From: Alitabrizicola rongguiensis
Lineage (GTDB): Bacteria > Pseudomonadota > Alphaproteobacteria > Rhodobacterales > Rhodobacteraceae
DNA length: 64,000 nucleotides
Assembly: GCF_021491355.1 (NCBI RefSeq)
Contig: NZ_JAKENF010000003.1
Span: forward strand, 682,001-746,000
Direction: 5' to 3'
A model generated the notes under the pieces. It searched no databases, was not told the origin of the DNA, and saw only the letters and a program-made list of their open reading frames with translations. Made by a program: the position numbers and the translations under genes. This document shows, piece after piece, positions 1 to 6,739 of this stretch (the first letter of the stretch is position 1; each line of letters opens with the position of its first letter).

Positions 1-107
1 CCTTCGCCTCGATCCGCGACCTTGCCCAAGCGCAGGGGCGTAGCGTGGCCGAGGTGATGGCCGAAATCCAGGCAGCGGCCGATGCCCATGCCGGGGATGG
101 TCCGTGA
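1..107 (+). CDS. C-terminal end of an unidentified protein
   Basis: Only the last 34 codons are in the window (reading frame from base 3), ending at TGA 105-107. The visible peptide is Ala-rich and probably helical, ending in HAGDGP. The stop overlaps the ATG of the DedA gene (TGATG), so the two are probably translationally coupled. I cannot name the family from this fragment. Confidence 0.6.
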   Translation, partial: FASIRDLAQAQGRSVAEVMAEIQAAADAHAGDGP

Positions 108-706
108 TGCAGCACATCATCCATGAACTCAACGCCCTGATCCCGGCGCATGGCGCCTCTGTCCTGTTCGTGGTGGCGCTGATTTCCTGCGCCGGCATCC
201 CCATGCCAACCTCGGCAATGATGATGGCGGCTGGCGCTTTCATCGCGGCAGGTGACATGCACATGGTGCCAGTGATGATCGCGACGCTGGTCGGCGCGGT
301 GATCGGCGACCAGATCGGCTTTTTCGCCGGGCGCTTCGGCGGCGAGCCTTTCTGGCAGCGGTTCCATCGAAATCTGCGGCTGGCCCCTACAATGGACCGC
401 GCCCAGAAGGAACTCGACCGGCGGGCGCTGATTGCGGTGATCATCAGCCGCTTTCCGCTTTCGGCGCTCGGCCCCTGGATCAATCTCGCCTCGGGCGCGA
501 CGCGGGTCGGATGGAGCCGGTTCTCGCTTGGCGTGCTGATCGGCGACGGGATCTGGATCCTCGCCTATATCGGCGGCGGGTATGTCTTTGCCGACAATGT
601 CAGTCATCTGAGCGCAAAAATGACCTCGGTGCTATCCGCCGTGGCCTTCCTCGGCCTTGCGATGATGGTCGGCAGAGCCATGTGGCGCAAGCACGAGGAC
701 GGCTGA
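107..706 (+). CDS. DedA family membrane protein (VTT/SNARE-associated domain)
   Basis: A 199-residue polytopic inner-membrane protein of the DedA family; members are implicated in lipid carrier or phospholipid transport across the membrane. Hydrophobic segments lie near residues 16-40, 50-75, 105-126, 137-160 and 168-190. The central ISRF...G.....SGATRVGW block matches the conserved VTT-domain loop. I chose ATG 107, which overlaps the upstream stop as TGATG; GTG 104 is an in-frame alternative one codon earlier. An M48 protease gene follows after 42 bases on the same strand. The transported substrate cannot be read from the sequence. Confidence 0.85.
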   Translation: MQHIIHELNALIPAHGASVLFVVALISCAGIPMPTSAMMMAAGAFIAAGDMHMVPVMIATLVGAVIGDQIGFFAGRFGGEPFWQRFHRNLRLAPTMDRAQKELDRRALIAVIISRFPLSALGPWINLASGATRVGWSRFSLGVLIGDGIWILAYIGGGYVFADNVSHLSAKMTSVLSAVAFLGLAMMVGRAMWRKHEDG

Positions 707-748
707 TCTGCGCTTGGCGACGGGAGAGATGCGCCCCATATTCGGATC

Positions 749-1444
749 ATGTTGAAGTTCCTGCCCCTCTTGCTGATGCTAGCCTATGGCTATGCCATGT
801 ACCGCTTTTCGGCCTGGCGGACGCTCAAGACGCTTGACGCGCAGTCGCGGCCGCTCGACGAGCCAGGCCTTGCCGTCATGACCGGCAAGATGGCCAAGGC
901 GCTCGACCTGCCGCAGGTCAAGGTCAACGTGTACGAGATCGGAGCCGTCAACGGCTTGGCCGCGCCGGACGGGCGGATCTTCCTGACCCGCGGCTTCGTC
1001 GAGAAGTACCGGCAGGGCATAGTCTCGGCCGAAGAGTTGGCCAGCGTGATCGCCCATGAGCTTGGGCATGTGGCCCTCGGCCACTCGAAGCGGCGGATGA
1101 TCGATTTCACCGGGGCGAACGCACTGGGGATGCTGCTGATGGCGACACTGGGGCGCTTCGTTCCGGGCATCGGTCCGGTGCTGGTCCGCACCGTCACCGG
1201 CGCCCTGACCGCCCATCTGTCACGGAGCGACGAACACGAGGCGGATGCCTATGCCTCGGCTCTTCTGGTCAGGGCCGGCATCGGCACCGGGCCGCAGAAG
1301 ACGATGTTCCGCAAGCTTGGCGCCCTGACCGGCAGCAGCGGCATGCCCGGAGGCGCACCCGCCTGGCTGGCAAGCCACCCACCAATCGAAGAACGCATCC
1401 GTCGGATCGAAGAACGCGAGACGCGCTGGAGCGTCGAGGCCTGA
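749..1444 (+). CDS. M48 family metalloprotease (HtpX-like)
   Basis: A 231-residue membrane-anchored zinc protease. Residues 1-20 form one hydrophobic N-terminal segment. The zinc motif HELGH is at residues 103-107 and the third ligand is the Glu of EHEADAYA near residue 164. The C-terminal SHPPIEERI block is typical of M48 enzymes, where it lies near the active site. It is shorter than classical HtpX (about 290) and has one clear N-terminal anchor. The likely role is turnover of membrane or periplasmic proteins; the target is unknown. It follows the DedA gene and may share its transcript. Confidence 0.87.
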   Translation: MLKFLPLLLMLAYGYAMYRFSAWRTLKTLDAQSRPLDEPGLAVMTGKMAKALDLPQVKVNVYEIGAVNGLAAPDGRIFLTRGFVEKYRQGIVSAEELASVIAHELGHVALGHSKRRMIDFTGANALGMLLMATLGRFVPGIGPVLVRTVTGALTAHLSRSDEHEADAYASALLVRAGIGTGPQKTMFRKLGALTGSSGMPGGAPAWLASHPPIEERIRRIEERETRWSVEA

Positions 1445-1477
1445 TCGCCCACTTCCGGGCGGGGCTGCCTTCTGGCC

Positions 1478-2026
1478 TCAGGTCCTGGGGTCAAGCGCCT
1501 TGCCGAGCCGTGGCAGGCTGGCTTTCTTGAGCAGCCGCCGCGCGGGCCAGCTTTCGCCCGACAGCCGCTCCGCCTCTCTCCGCACCGTCTCCACCGCCGC
1601 TGTCACTGCGTCCGGGTTGCGCTGCCAGAGGTCACGAAGGAAGCCGTCAGGGTCGAGCCGCGCGATGCCTTCCTCGGCGAGCAGATGGCGCGGGAAGTCG
1701 GAGGCATTGAAGGTCAGGATCGCATCTGCATGCGAGGCAATCGCCGTCGCCAACACGTGCCGGTCATTTGCGTCGGGCAAAAGAAGCCGGGCCTCGATCT
1801 CGGGATGCTCCGGCATTGCCGCACGGGGAAAGGCAGCGCGGGCCACGGCAATTTCGCCGCGCGCCACCGTCTCGGCACCCTGCCCCAGCTTGCGGGTCGC
1901 CCGCGCCCATTCCTCGAGGATGCGGTCGGACCAGACCGGCTGGTAGAGACCGGCTTGAGCCGCCTTGAGAAGGATCTCGCGCAGGACAGTTGGATAAAGA
2001 ACGCAGGCGTCCAGGACGATTTTCAT
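1478..2026 (-). CDS. PIN-domain protein (putative ribonuclease)
   Basis: A 182-residue PIN-domain protein starting MKIVLDACVLY, with the first acidic metal ligand at Asp6 and the later DANDRHVLATA and ILTFNASDF blocks of PilT-type PIN nucleases. The frame stays open upstream to 2206, but that part is antisense-like and the start at 2026 is clear: the ATG overlaps the stop of the rRNA methyltransferase gene by four bases (ATGA). PIN proteins are often VapC-type toxins, yet no antitoxin-sized gene is adjacent. The coupling suggests a function tied to the rRNA methyltransferase, which is inference. Confidence 0.78.
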   Translation of the reverse strand: MKIVLDACVLYPTVLREILLKAAQAGLYQPVWSDRILEEWARATRKLGQGAETVARGEIAVARAAFPRAAMPEHPEIEARLLLPDANDRHVLATAIASHADAILTFNASDFPRHLLAEEGIARLDPDGFLRDLWQRNPDAVTAAVETVRREAERLSGESWPARRLLKKASLPRLGKALDPRT

Positions 2027-3240
2027 CCGTCCAGCCGGAAGAACAGCGCCTTGAGATAGCCCCCTTCGGCGAGCTGCGGCAGGATCGGATGGTCGGGCCC
2101 GGCAAAGCCGGTATGGATCAGTTGCCCCCGCCTCCCGCCACGGCCGATCCCGCGCGCCGAGGCATTGCGGAACGCCGTCAGGTCCACCGCATGCGAACAG
2201 GAACACAGGACAAGATAACCACCGGGCGAAACCAGAGGTGCGGCCAGGCGTGCGACCCGCTCATAGGCGCGCAGCCCCGCTTCAACCGCGGGCTTCGCGG
2301 GCGCAAATGCCGGCGGATCGCAGATCACCAGATCGAAGCGGGTGCCCTCGGCGCCAAGGGCTTCGAGCACGGCGAAGGCGTCGCCTTGCCGCGTGGCGAA
2401 CCTCTCGCCTGCCCCCATGGCGACAGCGCCATCGGAAGCGAGCGCCAGGGCCGCCGCCGAGGCATCGACCGAAAGCGCCGAGGCCGCCCCGCCTGCAAGC
2501 GCGGCCAGCGCGAAGCCACCAACATGCGAGAAGACGTCAAGCACAGCCGCGCCCTTCGCCAGTCGCTGCGCGAAGGCGTGGTTCGGGCGTTGGTCATAGA
2601 AGAGGCCGGTCTTTTGGCCTCCCAAAAGGTCGGCCATATAGGTAGCGCCGTTCATCGGAACCGGGACCGGTCCCGACAGCGTGCCGATCAGAACATCTGT
2701 CTCTTCCTTCAGCCCCTCGAGACCGCGCGCGCGACCAGAGCCATTCTTGATGACCTTCGCGACCTTGGTGACGCTGATCAGCGCCGCAGTCAGAGCCGGC
2801 AGATGAGCCTCGGCCCAGACGGCATTGGGCTGGATCACCGCTGTATCTCCAAACCGGTCGATGACGATGCCGGGCAGTCCGTCGGCCTCGGCATGGACCA
2901 GCCGATAGAAGGGCGCATCAAACAGCCGTTCTCTCAGGGCCAGCGCACGGGACAGGCGCGAGGCAAACCAGCTTTCATCGATCACCGCGCCGGGGTCGCG
3001 GTCTAGCATCCGGGCGATGATCTTGGAGGCGGTATTGACGGTCACGAGGCCAAGCGGGCGGCGATCCTGATCCTCGAGCACGGCAAGCGCACCGGCGGCT
3101 AGGCCTTGCGTCCGCCGGTCGGTCACCAGTTCGTCGGCATAAATCCAGGGAAAGCCATGGCGGATCGCGCGCGCCTCGGCCTTGGGCCGCAGTCGGACGA
3201 CAGGATAGCGATAGGCGGGGGCGGCGGTATCATCGGTCAT
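2023..3240 (-). CDS. Class I SAM-dependent rRNA methyltransferase (RlmI-like)
   Basis: A 405-residue protein of the RlmI/YccW family, which makes 5-methylcytosine in 23S rRNA. The N-terminal PUA-like RNA-binding domain covers about residues 10-90 (start of PVVRLRPKAEARAIRHGFPW). The Rossmann domain has the SAM loop VLDVFSHVGGFALA near residues 225-238 and the catalytic-loop block ICDPPAFAP near 300. Length agrees with the family (about 395-400). The gene ends overlapping the PIN-domain gene by four bases. The exact target nucleotide is taken from family knowledge. Confidence 0.85.
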   Translation of the reverse strand: MTDDTAAPAYRYPVVRLRPKAEARAIRHGFPWIYADELVTDRRTQGLAAGALAVLEDQDRRPLGLVTVNTASKIIARMLDRDPGAVIDESWFASRLSRALALRERLFDAPFYRLVHAEADGLPGIVIDRFGDTAVIQPNAVWAEAHLPALTAALISVTKVAKVIKNGSGRARGLEGLKEETDVLIGTLSGPVPVPMNGATYMADLLGGQKTGLFYDQRPNHAFAQRLAKGAAVLDVFSHVGGFALAALAGGAASALSVDASAAALALASDGAVAMGAGERFATRQGDAFAVLEALGAEGTRFDLVICDPPAFAPAKPAVEAGLRAYERVARLAAPLVSPGGYLVLCSCSHAVDLTAFRNASARGIGRGGRRGQLIHTGFAGPDHPILPQLAEGGYLKALFFRLDG

Positions 3241-3525
3241 GCCCCTTCCCTAGCCGATCGATCCGGTCGGCGGAAGGGTTCAGCGCCCGGTGGTGTGACT
3301 GTTCGGCGCGGCGTTTCGCCTGACTATTTATTATGAAACCGGCCTACCCCACGCTGCCATCCGAATGATGGCTCATCGAATGGCGCATCTGTCGGCAACG
3401 GGCGCGTTCATGATGCGTCTTTCTTTCCGAAGATTGTGGCCAAGCGTCATCCAATTCTCCCAATTGGACGCCATAGAAGCTGCCACAGCAACAATGGCTG
3501 CTGAGGCAGACACCGTCAGTTCTCT

Positions 3526-3720
3526 TTATTCAACCGGCAGAATCCGCGGGGATATCTGGAGCCGGTGGGCCAGACCACGCGTCAGAGTGCGAAAGAATGC
3601 GGCGGCTCCAGCTACTATTTCCCGGTTGCGCTCGATATGCGCGGCGCGGATGAACGCGTCGACATCGACCTCGGCAAGGCTGCGATACTGGCGGAGGTTG
3701 GTTGCATCGGTGGTCATCAT
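3526..3720 (-). CDS. Small hypothetical protein
   Basis: A 64-residue protein starting MMTTDATNLRQYR, rich in charged and small residues (AHIERNREIVAGAAAFF). No signal peptide or membrane segment is obvious. Two adjacent ATGs (3720 and 3717) follow an AAGGAA ribosome site at good spacing, which supports a real gene and argues against the longer frame opening at 3816. I do not recognise a family. It is isolated between the rRNA methyltransferase gene and the edd promoter. The 285 bases between it and 3240 show no further gene. Confidence 0.5.
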   Translation of the reverse strand: MMTTDATNLRQYRSLAEVDVDAFIRAAHIERNREIVAGAAAFFRTLTRGLAHRLQISPRILPVE

Positions 3721-3852
3721 CAAAGTTCCTTCGTGACGGACACACCTCCCTGCCGCTAATCTAGACGTGTTGCGAAGAGTTGCATTCCCCGTTTGCGCAA
3801 CCCCGCCATGCGCCACGTCAATAGCACTGACATATTGAGGAGTCCTCGATTG

Positions 3853-3881
3853 TTGTTAGCGCTAACAGACAATGCTATATA
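3853..3881 (+). promoter_or_regulatory. edd promoter with overlapping CceR-like operator
   Basis: A -35 box TTGTTA (3853-3858), a 17-base spacer and a -10 box TATATA (3876-3881) give a good sigma-70-type promoter about 40 bases before edd. A perfect palindrome TGTTAGCGCTAACA (3854-3867) covers the -35 box and part of the spacer, the expected position for a repressor. This sequence is like the operator described for CceR, a LacI-family regulator of central carbon genes in Rhodobacter sphaeroides. The assignment rests on recall of that motif. Confidence 0.7.
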
Positions 3882-3921
3882 GCCGCCAGCCTAACGCCCG
3901 TGAGCCAGAACGGAGACGCCC

Positions 3922-5727
3922 ATGACACTCGACAGAACCATTGCCCGGGTCACCGACAGGATCCGCGCCCGGTCGGAAGACCGTCGGGGTCTCTATCTCG
4001 AGCGTCTGCGGAAGTCGGTCTCTGACGGGCCGGTCCGAGCGCATCTTGCCTGCGGCAACCAGGCCCATGCCTTTGCGGCGATGGGCGAGGACAAGGAGGC
4101 GCTCGCCGAGGGGCGCAACCCTAACATTGGTATCGTCACCGCCTACAACGACATGCTGTCGGCCCACCAACCGTTCGAAAGCTATCCGGGCCAGATCCGC
4201 GCCGCCGCGCGGCGGGCCGGGGCGACGGCCCAGGTTGCGGGCGGCGTCCCTGCGATGTGCGATGGAGTGACACAGGGCCAGCCCGGCATGGAGTTGTCGC
4301 TTTTCTCTCGCGACGTGATCGCGCTCGCCGCTGGCGTGGCGATGAGCCACAACTGCTTCGATGCCGCGCTTTACCTGGGCGTCTGCGACAAGATCGTGCC
4401 GGGCCTCATCATCGCTGCCGCGACATTTGGTCATGTGCCGAGCGTGTTCGTGCCCGCGGGGCCGATGACCTCTGGCCTGCCGAACGACGAGAAGTCCAGG
4501 ATCCGCAACCAGTTCGCCACGGGGGAGGTCGGCCGCGACGCACTGATGGCGGCCGAGATGGCCAGCTATCACGGTCCCGGCACCTGCACCTTCTACGGCA
4601 CCGCCAACACCAACCAGATGCTGATGGAGTTCATGGGGTTGCACCTGCCCGGTGCCAGTTTCGTCAATCCCGGCACCGAACTTCGTTCCGCCCTGACCGA
4701 CGCCGCCGTCGAACGCGCAGCCTCGATCACCGCGCTTGGCAATGATTTCAGGCCCGTGGGTGAAATCCTCGACGAACGTGCCTTCGTCAATGGCATTGTC
4801 GGGCTGATGGCGACGGGTGGCTCGACCAACCTCGTGCTGCACCTGCCGGCGATGGCGCGGGCAGCGGGCGTGATCCTCGACCTGCAGGATTTTTCCGATA
4901 TCTCGGACGTGGTGCCGTTGATGGCCAAGGTCTATCCCAATGGACTGGCCGACGTGAACCATTTCCATGCCGCCGGCGGACTTGGCTACATGATCGGCCA
5001 ACTTATTGATGCAGGCCTTCTGCATCCGGATGCACGGACGGTCGCGGGCGATGGTCTCGACCTCTACCGTCAGGAACCGAAGCTCAAGGACGGCAAGCTT
5101 GTCTGGGAAGCGGGCGCCCGCGAAAGCCTCAACGACAAGATCCTGCGCCCCGCCTCGGCCCCGTTCCAGAAATCCGGCGGACTGAAGCAACTGACCGGCA
5201 ATCTTGGCCGGGGCGTCATCAAGGTTTCCGCCGTCGCGCCCGAGCGCCACATCGTCGAGGCGCCCGCCCGGGTTTTCCACGACCAGTCCGAGGTCAAGGC
5301 TGCCTTCAAGTCGGGTCAGTTCACGTCCGATACAGTTGTCGTGGTCCGCTTCCAGGGGCCGCGGGCCAACGGGATGCCGGAACTTCATTCGCTGACGCCG
5401 ATGTTGTCGGTCCTCCAGGATCGCGGGCTCAAGGTGGCGCTGGTGACCGACGGGCGCATGTCCGGCGCCTCGGGCAAGGTGCCTGCCGCAATTCACGTAA
5501 GCCCCGAAGCGGCCGACGGCGGGCCGTTGGCCCGTCTTCGCGACGGCGACATCGTGCGGCTGGATGCCGTGGCCGGAACGCTGACAGTCATGGCCGAGGG
5601 TTTTGACAGCCGCGAGCTGGTTGTTGCCGACCTGTCGGCCAATGGCCACGGGATCGGGCGCGAACTGTTCGCGGCTTTCCGCACCCATGTCGGCCCCGCC
5701 ACCGAGGGCGCGGCCCTCGTCGTCTGA
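3922..5727 (+). CDS. edd: Phosphogluconate dehydratase
   Basis: A 601-residue cytoplasmic [4Fe-4S] dehydratase (IlvD/Edd family) that converts 6-phosphogluconate to 2-keto-3-deoxy-6-phosphogluconate, the first step specific to the Entner-Doudoroff pathway. Recognisable blocks include [18 protein letters not shown] near residue 73, the Cys-containing [14 protein letters not shown] near 113, and [16 protein letters not shown] near 145. Length matches Edd (about 603) better than IlvD. The ATG follows a CGGAGA ribosome site. The KDPG aldolase gene follows after 32 bases, forming the classic edd-eda pair, with a CceR-like operator in the promoter. Confidence 0.95.
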   Translation: MTLDRTIARVTDRIRARSEDRRGLYLERLRKSVSDGPVRAHLACGNQAHAFAAMGEDKEALAEGRNPNIGIVTAYNDMLSAHQPFESYPGQIRAAARRAGATAQVAGGVPAMCDGVTQGQPGMELSLFSRDVIALAAGVAMSHNCFDAALYLGVCDKIVPGLIIAAATFGHVPSVFVPAGPMTSGLPNDEKSRIRNQFATGEVGRDALMAAEMASYHGPGTCTFYGTANTNQMLMEFMGLHLPGASFVNPGTELRSALTDAAVERAASITALGNDFRPVGEILDERAFVNGIVGLMATGGSTNLVLHLPAMARAAGVILDLQDFSDISDVVPLMAKVYPNGLADVNHFHAAGGLGYMIGQLIDAGLLHPDARTVAGDGLDLYRQEPKLKDGKLVWEAGARESLNDKILRPASAPFQKSGGLKQLTGNLGRGVIKVSAVAPERHIVEAPARVFHDQSEVKAAFKSGQFTSDTVVVVRFQGPRANGMPELHSLTPMLSVLQDRGLKVALVTDGRMSGASGKVPAAIHVSPEAADGGPLARLRDGDIVRLDAVAGTLTVMAEGFDSRELVVADLSANGHGIGRELFAAFRTHVGPATEGAALVV

Positions 5728-5759
5728 TCCGGTCCGCGATCGTACAAGGAGAAACTGCC

Positions 5760-6395
5760 ATGACCCCCGCCGAGCAAAGCCAGGCCGCGCTTGAAATCTG
5801 CCAACTTGCCCCGGTGGTGCCGGTGCTGGTGATCGACGAGTTGGCCCATGCACGACCGCTGGCAGAAGCCCTGGTCAAGGGCGGGTTGCCGGCGCTGGAA
5901 GTCACGCTTCGGACCCCGGTCGCGCTGGACGCGATCCGCGCCATGGCCGAGGTGGCCGGCGGGATTGTTGGCGCCGGAACGCTTCTTACCCCGGCGGACG
6001 TGAAAGCGGCAAAGAAGGCCGGTGCGCAGTTCGGTGTTTCTCCCGGCGCGACCGAGCGTCTGGTCGCCGCCTGTGAGGACGAGGGCCTGCCCCTGCTCGC
6101 TGGCGCGGTGACGGCCAGCGAGGTGATGGCGCTTCTGGAACGCGGCTATTCCATGCTCAAGTTCTTTCCGGCCGAAACCTCTGGCGGGGCGGCGGCAGTG
6201 AAGGCCCTCGGTGGACCGATGCCGCAGGTCAGCTTCTGCCCGACCGGCGGCATCAGCCTGAAGAACGCGCGCGACTATCTGATCCAGAAGAATGTGGTCT
6301 GCGTGGGGGGCAGTTGGGTCGCGCCGAAGGAGGCCATGGCCAAGGGCGACTGGGCAGAGATCACCCGGCTGGCTGCCGAGGCGGCGGCACTCTGA
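5760..6395 (+). CDS. eda: KHG/KDPG aldolase
   Basis: A 211-residue class I aldolase that splits 2-keto-3-deoxy-6-phosphogluconate into pyruvate and glyceraldehyde-3-phosphate. The Schiff-base Lys is in SMLKFFPAE (Lys134) and the catalytic Glu in LEVTLRT (Glu47); the phosphate loop is in the CPTGGIS segment. Length is standard. A strong AAGGAG ribosome site precedes the ATG. It lies 32 bases after edd and should be co-transcribed from the same promoter. The 68 bases after it show no clear terminator. Confidence 0.95.
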   Translation: MTPAEQSQAALEICQLAPVVPVLVIDELAHARPLAEALVKGGLPALEVTLRTPVALDAIRAMAEVAGGIVGAGTLLTPADVKAAKKAGAQFGVSPGATERLVAACEDEGLPLLAGAVTASEVMALLERGYSMLKFFPAETSGGAAAVKALGGPMPQVSFCPTGGISLKNARDYLIQKNVVCVGGSWVAPKEAMAKGDWAEITRLAAEAAAL

Positions 6396-6463
6396 AAGCC
6401 GTTCCTCGAACTTTCTGCGTGAACCCCGGAGCGGGTGGGGACTTTCGTCGAAAAATCGTCCGG

Positions 6464-6739
6464 TTACCCGGTTGCGCCCACACGGGCCGCGCGGCCGCCG
6501 CGCCGTTTGGGCGAAGCCGGCATGTTCAACCCGTCCTTCAGGACAGCGCTCATCGGGTGATCGGGCTCGGCGATCGCATATTCCGCGATCAACGTCCGGA
6601 CGGCCTCTGGGATCTGGGCATCGACCGGCAGGCTCAGCGCCCAGTCGATGAAGACCGACCTGCACTGATCGGGGGTGATACCCTCGATCCGGTAGCTTTC
6701 CCGTACCAGCCCCTTCGGATCGGCCTCATGCACCAGCAT
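6464..6739 (-). CDS. Conserved hypothetical protein downstream of glnE
   Basis: A 91-residue soluble protein starting MLVHEADPKG, with an acidic middle (ITPDQCRSVFIDWALSLP) and a basic tail (SPKRRGGRAARVG). The start at 6739 is favoured by an AGGAGA site seven bases upstream; it overlaps the end of glnE by 14 bases, so the two are probably coupled. I do not recognise a characterised family. Its place suggests a role near nitrogen control, but nothing in the protein itself shows that. Confidence 0.7.
   Translation of the reverse strand: MLVHEADPKGLVRESYRIEGITPDQCRSVFIDWALSLPVDAQIPEAVRTLIAEYAIAEPDHPMSAVLKDGLNMPASPKRRGGRAARVGATG

Noticed and set aside
1478-2026. VapBC toxin-antitoxin module
   Set aside because: No antitoxin-sized gene adjoins the PIN gene; its neighbour is an rRNA methyltransferase.
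3862-5853. Open frame of 663 codons antisense to edd
   Set aside because: It is a mirror of edd codon structure, rich in Arg, His and Gly, without domains; edd itself is unmistakable.
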